From positions 62,001-126,000 of the forward strand of contig VIIQ02000181.1 in NCBI GenBank assembly GCA_007449985.2: DNA of 64,000 nucleotides. The letters are read 5' to 3'. Position numbers and translations under genes: made by a program. This DNA is from Desmodesmus armatus. Taxonomy: Eukaryota; Chlorophyta; Chlorophyceae; Sphaeropleales; Scenedesmaceae. The notes below the pieces were generated by a model, which saw nothing but the letters and a program-made list of their open reading frames with translations, was not told the DNA's origin and made no database searches. Shown in pieces: positions 50,601 through 61,290 of this stretch (within the stretch, counting starts at the first letter, position 1; each line of letters starts with the position of its first letter).

Positions 50601-52759
50601 GCATTGCTGCATCACTTGGGTTTGGGCACCTTGCCCACCCTCCCCAGCGGCGTGAGCCGTGAGGGCGCATGCAGAGGGGGTGACTGTTGAGCAGCACCAG
50701 TAGCAGCTGTACCACTCCCGCTCTGCTTCCTGTGCATGTAGCGGGGTGCAGTCATGCCCCAGGGGTTTGCTGACTGGAGCTATCAACAATTTGATGCTGT
50801 CCGCCTCACCAGCACCACCAGTCGTCACTACTACTATTCGTATTGGAATGTGTCACAAAACTAAAGCTAACCTGTGGTGTTGCGCTGCCGTTGCGTGTCT
50901 ACTTCACTACAGGTGTGCTGTGTGTGGACCCCATGTGTGGCAGTGGCACGCTGCTCATAGAGGCTGCACTGATTGCAACATCCACAGCACCAGGGCTCCT
51001 CAGAGACACACGTGAGCAACTGGGGTACTTCCACAGTCGGATACTGCCGTATGTTTGAAATATGGCGCACTGGATGGCTTTGGCAGAGAGATATGACGTT
51101 GTGTGCATTCATTCCAGCCAGTAGGTTTCAGGGGGTGTAGCAAGGGGTGTAGTAAGAACGAAGGACGCCACTTTCGTGTGGCACAAGCAGCTATGCTAGA
51201 GCAATGTTCCTCAGAAGCTGCAGCTGTCCAGCTGGAGTGATCAACCATCGTTGAAATTTTGCTGTGGCTGGGACCTTGGCAATGGGGCGTTGTCATGGAT
51301 GCTACCTGCGCCACCAGCAGCATGCACACGTGTTGCTTGCATGCGTCGGCTTTAGTTGTCACGCGCGCATATGCATCTGGAGAAGACAACCCTGACGCCT
51401 GCTGACAGATCGCCATCATGATGTGATGCATTGGGTTTTTGGCACACCTGTCAATCACAGGTGCCAATCCCTGGCCGTTTCTCCACTGGCCCGACTTTCA
51501 GCAGCAGCAGTGGAAACAGGTCGTCCAAGCAGCAAAAGAAGTACAGTACAAAGGCACCACAGCATGGGAAGGCGCCAACGGTCACATTCTGGGCAATGAC
51601 TGGCACGCGGGAGCACTGAAGCTTGCACAGCAGGCAGCAGCGGCAGCAGGCGTTGCGGAATACATGATGTTTGAGCAGGGCGAGTGCAGGGATTGGCAGG
51701 TGGAGCGGACGGACGGCCCTCTTTTGGCGGTGTGCAATCCTCCGTGGGGTTTGCGGCTGCTTTCAGGTGAGTGTTTGCATGTGTGCAATACAGTACTAAG
51801 CAGCCATCTGGTTGTCCGCCAGGTTCTTGTTAAACCTTCTGCCTTTCTGCTTTCTTGTACAACATACGAAGCAGCGCTGGCAGCGCGCCCACTCTGTCCA
51901 CATAGCTGTTGCACCGCAAGCTTGTTTGCTGAAACAGGCTGTCACCCTGATTGCATTGTGCTGCCACTCATACTGCAGGTGATGGCAATCACTGGGAGGA
52001 GCAGCGGCAGCGGCAGCAGGAAGGGCGTGGCAGGCAGCAAGACCGCCGCAGCAGCAGCACTATGGAGCCTCAAGATGGAGAGGAAAGTGAACTGCTGGAC
52101 GCATGGCAGCAGCTATCGTGGTTCTTGAAAAGGGAGTGTGCAGGTAAGCTGCGGATGCTTGTGGCAGCGCTTGTCGGTTTGATGTAGGTTTGCTTGGTTG
52201 GGGTCTCAACCTGAAACACGAGACAGCAATGATAAGTGGGGATTCATGTTGGAAGTGAGTGATTGTATGACAGTTGGTTGGTGATGGTATGAGAGATTGT
52301 GAGTGATCGTAAGACACCAGTGGTGGAGCCTCTCTAGGTCTGCACACAAGCAGCTACAGGCAAGGCTGGACTACACTGCGTGTTGCAGCTTGGTGCGCAC
52401 CGTGCACAGTGACTGGTCCCTGTTACTCACCTAGTAGGTTTGAGCACAACAGTGACAACTCAGAATGCTCCCTGTGCCCGGCTGGTCGACTTGCCATCTG
52501 TAGGCACCAAATGCGGATGCAGTTGCAGATGCGGGCAGTGCAGGGTCTTATCTTTGGGGTCTGTGCGCCTGTCATGTGCAGGGTCTTATCTGTGGGGGTG
52601 TACTGCTGCTGCTGCTGTGCAGGTGCTGAGGCCTGGGTATTGTCCGGCAGTCCTGAGCTGTCACGTAGTTTGGGCATGAGGGCTGGCACCAAAAAGTCAG
52701 TGAGGCTGGGAGGGCAGAAAACCATGTGGCTGCAGTATGACATCAGGAGCAGGGACTAG
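47677..52759 (+). CDS. RlmL-type rRNA guanine-N2 methyltransferase (THUMP + UPF0020), complete, 10 exons
   Basis: Exons 47677-48018, 48194-48282, 48516-48630, 49136-49302, 49695-49805, 50280-50386, 50913-51011, 51461-51766, 51979-52143 and 52623-52759 (TAG) join in phase: 1,638 nt, 545 aa. The family transfers a methyl group from SAM to a guanine N2 of large-subunit rRNA. Order: possible organelle-targeting leader ([18 protein letters not shown]), Gln/Arg-rich linker, [14 protein letters not shown] start of the THUMP region, [35 protein letters not shown]-binding [15 protein letters not shown], catalytic-type NPPWG (usually NPPYG), and C-terminal [10 protein letters not shown]. It lacks the second methyltransferase half of E. 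coli RlmL. The start is uncertain: the same frame is open to 47218, but that part overlaps transposon repeat DNA. Organelle location is inferred. A TGTAA poly(A)-type signal lies at 52790-52794. Confidence 0.88.
49011..49050 (+). repeat. Ghost copy of the 5' end of RlmL exon 49136-49302
   Basis: TGTGCAG acceptor then codons for [11 protein letters not shown], displaced 125 bp upstream of the real exon ([11 protein letters not shown]). Confidence 0.88.
50161..50200 (+). repeat. Ghost copy of the 5' end of RlmL exon 50280-50386
   Basis: AATGCAG acceptor then codons for RGYRSDSAV, displaced 119 bp upstream of the real exon. Confidence 0.88.
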
Positions 52760-53540
52760 AGTGTGTGGGCTTTGAGGAAGGTGGGGTTATGTAACACCAT
52801 TGGACGGTCGCCTTCGTCACTTCTGTTGTGTGGTCTGTTGACTGGAGCTGTTCGCTGCAAGCCCTCTTGTAGTCCTGTTGATACCCTTCCCCGTCGCTGA
52901 CCATTATGCAGTGCCAGTGCTGCATAGGTTGCACTGCACAAGTTGAACTGTTGTGTGGAGCGTACAAGAAGGTGTGACGTAGATGAATCTTACTGCTCGG
53001 AGTTTCAAGAAGGGTTACAAAAGGGCCCGATGCGAGGCCAAAGACTGCACCTAGTAGCCACAGCCAGCGTCAAGTCTGCAGTGCGGACCACGTCCCCAAC
53101 ATGTGTGCGAACCCAGATCAGAGCATGCCTGTGACAGGCGGCTGCAATCAGTGCAGTTGTCACCACCCTTGTACACGGCAGGCTGGCATGCAAGACTGCC
53201 TTGCTGCTTCCTGCCAGTTACTAGGGATAGCTGCCACGAGGTCTGCCTGGTCAGATAGGGCAGCCTGCATGTTGTGATGACTAGGCATGTTCTGCAGCAC
53301 TGTGCTGCAGAGTTGGTGTTGACTCCACAACAGACAGCCTGTAGCCTACATACTGCGCCCCAGGATCCCCAAAAGCAGCACGCACAGATCCCTCACAACC
53401 TTGGCATTGGCATGGCAGCTGGCGGAAGCAATCGTCTCCTCTGCGGTCAAAAGCTGCCGAAATGAATGTTACAGGCCAAAAACGTTTGAAGAAGAAGTAA
53501 GGTGTCGAGAAGATGTGTTGGCGAAAAACGTTGCAAATAG
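52760..53540. other. Intergenic region; no gene supported
   Basis: Between the RlmL stop and the TCAC/TCAT repeat cluster. It should hold the RlmL 3' end. No recognisable coding sequence. Confidence 0.4.
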
Positions 53541-53915
53541 TCTGCCGACTTTGGCGAGTCAGTCAGTCAGTCAGTGTTCGTTACAAAGAGGCCTCAAGGA
53601 CCCAGCCAACCCGATGCAAGCCCCGGGACCCAATCCATGTCCCGCCCTTCGAACCTGCGGCGAGACACTCACTCACTCACTCACTCATTGTTCGTTACAT
53701 TGAGATCCCCGAAAGACCCAGCCCACACCATGTAAGCTCAGGGACCCAAACCATGTCCCTCCAATCGCGAGCGAGACTCACTCACTCATTGTTCGTTACA
53801 TGAGCGAGATTTTCATTCATTCATTCATTCATTGTTCGTTACATTGAGATCCCCGAAAGACCCAGCCCACACCATGTAAGCTCAGGGACCCAAACCATGT
53901 CCCTCCAATGCAACT
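53541..53915 (+). repeat. Tandem repeat cluster with tetranucleotide runs
   Basis: Four copies of a TGTTCGTTAC-led unit (near 53572, 53687, 53783 and 53832). Three carry GACCCAGCC and GGGACCCAA-CCATGTCCC blocks, and the units are separated by (GTCA)n, (TCAC)n and (TCAT)n runs. Units two and four are nearly identical over about 80 bp. Confidence 0.85.
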
Positions 53916-54676
53916 TAAGGCGCCACCTCCTTCTCAAGAGCAGCGAACCACCTGCAACACACAAGGTTAGGCAACATGCAAACATGTACAAGGCATAAAG
54001 CGTCTGAATGCGCGGCCATTGAAGCACATGGGGCCTGCTGAGCAACCAAGCATGCAGTGACACGCTATCCAGCTAAGTCACATGGTTACTGGTGCCCATA
54101 GGGAGGATACGACTATCCCTGCATACGGCACAGTACCAGGCCACATGTGGGAACGCCCTTGAAGCGCTTTAAGGCCATTTGATTGAGCCCTGGGTGCGCT
54201 GTGTGGCTCATCAAGTCGAGCAGCAGCATTGGGCATGTGGTGGGGCCTTGGGCAGCCCCTTGGGTGGTGCATATATCTTGTCGGCTGCTGGCCGCCGGCA
54301 TTCCCAGCCTGCACAGCCAGCCACCAATGACAAGCACGCAAGCAGCAGCCATCAAATAACGCAGTCATCATGAATGGTCAGTTTTACACTTTCCTGATGG
54401 GGCCTGTTGGATCACAGCACCATTGCAGCCAGTGACTGCAGCAGACACCGTACGTTGCGAAGGGGGTGGGCTTGCTTAATGATAATAAGTGTGTGCAAAC
54501 ATGAACTGATCCAACATGCCTGCCTGGTTGCTGACAGTGCTGGATCAGCAAACTGATCGTTGGTAACAAAGGTTAGTAATCAAACGGCAACGGTATGTGA
54601 TGTAGAACATGACTGCCCCAAGGAAACTGAGGAATGGGTGCTGTGATCCATCAGGTGACAGCCCCCTCCCTGCATA
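53916..54676. other. Upstream region of the KDZ gene; no firm gene
   Basis: Minus-strand exon-like pieces at about 54596-54674 (PDGSQHPFLSFLGAVMFYIT) and 53905-53945 look coding-like, but I could not join them through valid splice sites. Otherwise nothing recognised. Confidence 0.35.
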
Positions 54677-57600
54677 ATGGGTTTTCAGGGAAAACAGAAA
54701 CGTGCACTTGATCCAGCAAACTTTGCAACCGTTGAGGAGCACGCAGAACAGTTGGAGTTGGCAAACCAAAGAAAGCGTAGAGCCAAACGCCCTGGTCAGC
54801 TGCCTCCAAGCTCCCGTGGTCAGCGTAACAGATCAGATGGGTGGGACGATGAGTGGGATCAGTGGGATGAAGACGCAGCGGGACACAGCAGACGCAGAGC
54901 AGACTTCCCAGACTCAGAATGTACAGACTGGGCTGCTCGTAAGCAGGTGGAGGAGGAGCACTGGAGAGCCAACAGGCAGAAGAACCAGCAGATGGCCCAG
55001 CAGCATGAGGCCTATGATGGCTGTGCCATCTCGCAGCTCAGAGTGGACAGTGCCCTGCACTGTGCCACTCAGGCAATGTCACTTGCAGTTATCAGACACA
55101 GCTGCTGCGTCTCGGTCATGCCAGATGCAGAAGCACTGCAGCTGGCATGCCAGGTGTCCTCACAGCTGCTGGCTGCTGCTCAGCATGACCCAGCTGCAGA
55201 GCAGCAACAACAGGAGCAGCAGCAAGGGCAGGGCGAGCAGCAGCAGCTGCAGCAGCAAGGGCAGGGCGAGCAGCAGCAGCTGCAGCAGCAAGGGCAGGGC
55301 GAGCAGCAGCAGCAAGGGCAGGGCGAGCAGCAGCAGCAGGAGCAAAGGCCGCCACCTCACATCACAATAAGCAGCATGCGCGCTGTCGCCTGTCATGTGC
55401 TGGGTGCGAGCTTTTGGCTGCCCGTCCCAACAGTGTCGTGCTCCTGCTGCAACACGGCCTGGGAGCTGCAGCCGTCAGATGCTGGCTTCTTTGGCAACAG
55501 CCCGATCACGCCAGGGGTGTGGTTCTGCACGCAGTTGCTGAACTCGTACACCCTCCTGTACTGCGACGGCGTCAGCGCCACAGCTTATGCTGAGTGCCTC
55601 AGCAAGGCTGCAGCCAGGGTGCCCAACTACTCTCCTGCACTGCCCAGGACAGTGGCATCCATCAGCAACATTGACGACAGGTAACAGAATGTTTCCATAG
55701 CAAGCAGTGCTACTGCGCTGGTGTTTGTGCTAACTGCAGTTGCATGTTTTTTCTTGTAGGCAGCTGCGCAGTGCGTGGCAGGAGTGGCGGCGCATCAGCA
55801 AGGCCTGGCGCAGCATTACAGCAGTAACAGCACGCCTCGGCAAGCAGGAGCTGGGCCCAGCCGCTTGCTGCCCTGCTTGCGCAGCAGTGCCCCTAGGTCC
55901 TGATGCGCAGGAGACAGGTAACACACAACGCACCCAGCAGCGCTTTCATGGCCTCTGTCATGCCTTGTTCACAGTGGGGCAGTTCGAGCTGCACAGTCGA
56001 CCCCCCCCCCTTGTCGCCCTCTTTCCGGCTTACTCTCTGCTGCCCCGCCGGCTTGTCCTTGTGCAGCGTTGCCTTGCGCACTGCATGAGCACACCGCCTG
56101 GGCCCTCCTCAAGGATGACAACGGTCAGCCAGATGAGGCAGCCATCCAAGCCGCACAGCAGGCTGGGCTGCTGCCAGGTGGGTTTGTTGTCAGTGGCGCA
56201 TGTTCAAACAGGGTGCGCGCTCAGCGCCAAGATGCCGTCAGAAACTGCAACCTGCACGAGTGCGTACGAATGCAACTTGCATGTGTGCGGACGGAGTGAA
56301 TGGGCCGATGGCCTCCATATTGCTTTGTGTATGCTGTTGTAGGTGCTGTGCACATGCCCACCACAGGCCCCACAGGCAAGCCCTTCCTGACAGCGGCGTG
56401 CTTTGATGGCAACGCCAAGGCAAACCGTCTAGCTTCTGCGGGCAAGTGCAGGGCCAACGTGGTGTCTGACACGTCGGGCGACACCCTCTTCTTTGGACCT
56501 GTGCACCAGGAGCTGTGGAAGCTGCACAGTGCAGGGCCGCTGCCGCTCAGCGCAGCCTACCCTGGCAGCAGTGGCAGCGGCCCAGATGACGGCAGCAGTG
56601 ATGGCAGTGCAGCAGGAAGCGGCAGCAGCAGCGGGGCTGCCTGCAGCGGAGCCCTTGGCCCCGACAGCGCAGCGGCAGCAGGTGATGATGAGCTGATGGT
56701 TGAGGCACAGGTGGAGCACAACTGCCATCCCAACATGTCATGTGCTAGGGAGTCATCAGTCAGCAGCGGCATCAGCGACGAGCATGGCGTGGTGGGGGCA
56801 GTGTGCGCTCACGGTCAGCCGCTGCTGGACCTGATGATGGCAATGCCAGCCCCGGAGCGCCTCCTGTACTACGACCTGGGGTCGTCCTACCTGGCTTGCC
56901 TGGTGGACCTTGGAGTGATGTACCTTGACACAGGGTGCATCTTCTCGGCTCACTGGCGCCTGCACATGCCTGGTGTGCCTCCGTTCGACATCAAGCTGCC
57001 CTGGTGGCATGCACGCGGCCATGGAGAGGACTGCTACCTCAAGAACTCTGGCTTCTACAAGCTTGGTGAGCGTGCGCACAATGGGTTCCAGCCAGGTACC
57101 AAAACAGTCTTCTTGATTTGTTTCTCAAACCTCTCCGTCCCAGAGTGTCTCATGCAGCATCTCTGTGCAGCATGTGCAGCGTCACCAGAAGGAAGTAATA
57201 TTTCCGCTTACGTAGCATCTGCTGTGGACACCTGCGAGTGCAGCAACGCATTGGTGTACACATGTTGAAGCTGGTGGTGTGCCCATTGCTGCCTTGTCAG
57301 GTGCCGGCCGCAGGGTGGGTGAGAACATGGAGCAGGCATGGGCGCAGCTGCGCCCTGTGATGAAGCTCACACGGTACATGACCAAGCAGGGTTATGTGAC
57401 CGGCCTTGACGACGCCTTGCTGCAGATTGCAGACGACAAGCTGCTTGAGTTTGTGGCGTCGCTGGTCCGCGCGGACAAGGCTTGCCGCAAAAAGCTGGGT
57501 AGGTGCAGTCAGCACCCCTCCTCCATGCCTGCACAGCATGCGTTTGTTTCCATGACTTCACTGGCCGCCTTATGGCTACCCCTGCATCCATTCAGCTGCC

Positions 57601-59201
57601 GGCGCTGGAGCTGCTGGTGGTGGTGTTTAGTGGCATGTTGCAGTCAGTATGAGTGGCACGTGCGGGCACTTGATTTCTGCACAAATCACCTCCTGAGATG
57701 CCAGATGGGTTGACCTGGCTCAACTGGCTAAGTTGGCGGGTTGGTGTTTTACTTGTGTGCTTGCAGACGAGGCGCGCCGTCAGCTGCAGCAGTTGTTGCG
57801 CTCTGCAGCTGCCAAGAACATCCAGGGCAAGGCGCTGATGGCAGCAGCTGTGGCCACAATGGCTGAGACTGCTGTTGATGACAGTGCGATGCCAAAGCAG
57901 GAGAAGCTTGTGGTGAGTAACTGCTGCACAAGTGCTTCTGAGCTGGAGAAGTTCAGAACATAGCTATTCAAGCTCACAACGCAGCCGCGGAACTGCAAGT
58001 AGTGTTGCACAATCACAGCGCATCTACAGCTGTGCTGTGACTGCCCATGCTGCGTGATGCAGATGGAGTACGTGCGAGCGCAGGAGCAGCTGCGTGCCCT
58101 GACATCGCTCAGGAACAACCGCAGCAGCTTTGCAGTGGCGCTACCGGGGGCTGAGAGCCGGCCCCTGCAGGCGCGCGCCTCAGACAGCAAGCTTGAGCAC
58201 AAGCTGCTGCGCCGCGTGGCAAAGCTGCAGTTTCAGCTGGACTGGGATGCGCCGCCTGGGCGTGACAGCAGTGAGTACCAGCAAGGGCTTGCAGCGCTGC
58301 GGGACGAGCACCTACGCAAGGCACAGAAAGACATCGAGCGCGATGTGGCTGTGCTGGGCAGTATCTTGCAGGAACGGCAGCAGCTTGGGGCAGCCAGCAG
58401 ACGGACCCGCAACCAGCAGAACAGGGCAACACGCAGGCGCAAACGCATCCGGCAGCTTGTGGACAGCATGGCAGCCTGGCAGCAGCTAGACCTTCCCTCC
58501 AGCCCTGCCTCGCAGCTGCTGCCAACAAGGTGGACTGAGCAGATCACCCTTGATCTTTTCAGGGGCTCCTCCCTTGGAGACAGGGGGAGGATGGTGGTGT
58601 GCCTTCTCTGCTGGCGGAGCAGTTCAGGGACGCCTGCGCAGAGGTGAGAAAGCTCACACCCTGAACTCAGGGCCCAGCATGACATCAGCGGCCATACCGT
58701 GCAGTTTGTGGTCACTGTGCAGCATACCGACATTGTTGCAATGCAGGTTGTGGCCCGCGCATGTCTGGAGCTGATGGATATGTGGTGCGGCGCTGACGCT
58801 TCTGTTGCACAACTGCCGTTCACCGTTGTACAACCTGACATGCTGCTTGATGCTGCCTGATGTGCTTTCTATGCTGTTGCTGCTAGGAGGCTCGCACCTT
58901 GGAGGAAGTGCAGATGCAGCAGCTGGAGCGTGGTCGCGTCCTGACGTACTTTGCTCACATGCAGCGGCAAGCAGCTGCACAGGCAGCAGCAGCAGCGGAA
59001 ACACATGACCAGCTGGTTGCAGCGCAGCAGCAGCAGCTAGAGGACGCAGCGGATGTAGTATCTGCTGCCATGAACCTGCAGCAGAGTGTTGAGCAGGTTG
59101 CACAGCTGGGCGCTGAACACAAGATCATGCAGAACTGGGCAGCTGAGTTTGAAAAGTGCAGGCAGGACGCCATCCAGCGCTTTGCCAAGCTGGCAACCTG
59201 A
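54677..59201 (+). CDS. KDZ-family (Kyakuja-Dileera-Zisupton) DDE transposase, nearly intact
   Basis: Exons 54677-55680, 55760-55917, 56067-56177, 56343-57095, 57301-57498, 57767-57912, 58063-about 58643 and 58887-59201 (TGA). KDZ transposases are cut-and-paste DDE/D enzymes with N-terminal cysteine clusters. Seen: basic/acidic N-terminus, a Gln-rich GQGEQQQ minisatellite (55205-55345), Cys clusters VSCSCC and CCPACAAVP, then ACFDGNAKANRL (first Asp), DEHGVVGAVCAHG, LLYYDLGSSYLACL (second Asp), the H/C-rich WWHARGHGEDC, and VGENMEQAWAQLR (catalytic Glu region), followed by a coiled C-terminal part. All but one junction hold phase. In the seventh exon the PW-containing end (LPWRQGEDGG, about 58570-58643) is in a different frame from its start, implying a small indel or missed intron. 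The 5' end is uncertain. Terminal repeats not found. Confidence 0.82.
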
Positions 59202-59671
59202 TGCGCTTATGTGTCCCCCCCCCCCCCGGGCTGAGTTGCGAGGGGTTGGTTGTTGTGACAGGGGAGGGAGCATTGCGCCCTGCAGGTGTATTGCGGCATT
59301 GCCATCTTCTTCACATATCTTTGGGCTACTTGGGCAGGATGCGGCAGCTGGTTGAGACCCTGCCGGTCCAGGCAGCATGGTCTGCATGTGGGCAAGAGAG
59401 ATACCCGACAGGGTTGTTTGTAAACACCAGCACCCGCCGCCAGAACTTGTGGCCGAGCCTGCTGGTGTCGTTGCCTCTGAAGAAGAGGAGATCATTGAAG
59501 CAGCTCAAGCTGGTGCAGCGGATATGTTTCCGGATGAGTTGTTGGATGACCTCTGAGGCGCATTCTGGTGCTGTTGTTTTTCTCTCATGCGAGTCCTTTG
59601 AGGAGTGCTTATGCCCTATGAGCCTTGTTTGGCTCCTGAAAGGGCGATCAGGCGAGGCCCTGATCCAGTAA
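59202..59671 (+). other. Coding-like tail, possibly a retroelement 3' end
   Basis: A plus-strand frame ending at 59554-59556 (TGA) encodes an acidic stretch (ASEEEEIIEAAQAGAADMF) typical of a protein C-terminus. A second overlapping frame is also open. A C12 run precedes it at about 59215-59227. Followed by a short region and a (AGT)n tail, which is how some non-LTR elements end. No domain recognised. Confidence 0.3.
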
Positions 59672-59693
59672 AGTAGTAGTAGTAGTAGTAGTA
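59672..59693 (+). repeat. (AGT)n microsatellite
   Basis: Seven perfect AGT units immediately after GATCCAGTAA. It may be the tail of an inserted element. Confidence 0.9.
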
Positions 59694-61290
59694 AACTGTG
59701 TACAACATGTTACCTGGTTAGCTACCTCTTGTGCTGTTGGTTCTGATGACCGTAACTGGCCCATGCTCTCGAGTGTTATGTGTCAGCTGGTGTACAGCTG
59801 GTTGCCTGATTTTGTCTTGCTTGTTTTCCACCATGGTCAAGTTGCTGCTGCATGCGCAATTGACCTCACTGGAAGCATGTGTAAGGATGATTTGAGCTAC
59901 TTGGCATTGCATGCATGCGCAGTGGAATCCATGGGCAACTTATGGTCGCAGTCGTCCTGTGCCAGACGCATGCGAACACATGCCAGGTGCTTTGTGCAGC
60001 GTGCGCAAAATGCATGCTCAGGCTTTTGTTCAATGCTAGCGTGCCACTGACTTGCAAGTGATGTACTGCATGTCCGGCTTTTCACATGGTCGGTGCTATC
60101 AGGAAACTTTGACCATCATGTCTAAGAGAGGGGCACGCCAAGTGATAGGTCTTATAGGCACCCCATGAGCCCATTGTTTGGTGGCAATGCTGAGGACTCC
60201 TCCTTCCGGGAACTTCCAATACTCTAGTGTTGTCACTTTGGTAAGAAAGCACCAGGGCACTTCAGGTCAGCTCACGGGCTCTTTGTCAGTCATCACCACC
60301 CTCAGGTGCGGTGCCACTGCCAAACGGAAAGTAGCGCACCTCTCAACCAGTCACATAAGGCAACGTTATCTCTGGACCTTCAAGGTCATACTTGTCAAAA
60401 TAGGGTAACTCCAGCACACATGGATGGCATCAGATTGCTTCAGGACACGCCTTGCACAGACCGCTGAGGGGCAGCTGCAGGCCTGGGCAGACTGAAGGCC
60501 CAATCTTTCCACCCATATGAACAATTGTTGCGCCATCAATCCCTGAACCCATACCATGGACCCTGCACAATGCCTGCAAGAGGGTTGTTGCTGTTGTGCA
60601 CTTGCGGGCGCATGCTGTCAGACTCATGTTGCGCATGCGTAGGAAACCCCACATCAGCTCGTTTTGGATTTTGTAGTCAAGCGGCTGGCAGTAGTGACAA
60701 TGCCGAGGGTTGCCAACAGTGTTGCACATGTTGCGGATATGGTGTGTGGGCATGTTACGGCAGGGTGCTTTGTTGTGCCCACCGTGTACAGGTAGTACAT
60801 GAGCACTCAGCATGGCCAACGTTGTCGGTGGGAGCCCTGCGCTGTGTCGTGTGCTGTGTTAATGCCATTTTCTTCTTCAGTCTCTTGCGTGAAATGGCGG
60901 CCGCATTCAAGATGGGGTGACTCTCACTGCACACAACAAGCAAAACACCGACAGTGTGTTGGGCATGAGTACTGTTGCTGTAGCAGTTGCCAAAGTCAAC
61001 TTCAAGGCAATGCGCTGGACCTGTGTGTTATGCCACCATCCATTGGAAGTTGGCCTGAGTGGCATCACAAGCGCAGAGTGACAGGTTGGTGGGTGCTGGC
61101 AGGAGGACAATGCCTTTGCACAAACTTTTATAAGTGTGCTGAGCATAGGAAACAGTGTACTTACCGTGAACCTTGGCACCTTTGCACCCTTCTTTGCCTG
61201 CCGCACATGCGCTATTGTGGGACAGAGGGGCTGGGGCTGCTAAGAGGCTGTATGGATCTGGCAGCCAGGTGCCCGGGGTGTTGTGACTGC
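59694..61290. other. Intergenic region; no supported gene
   Basis: No conserved domain in any frame. A short plus-strand frame ending REMAAAFKMG (stop at 60918-60920) follows a TTCTTCAG acceptor-like site, but nothing upstream joins to it. Confidence 0.4.

Noticed and set aside
53900..54680. Small minus-strand membrane-protein gene (exon-like pieces with PDGSQHPFLSFLGAVMF and a short Lys/Glu end)
   Set aside because: Suggestive pieces, but I could not link them by GT-AG sites in a common phase, and the family is not recognised.
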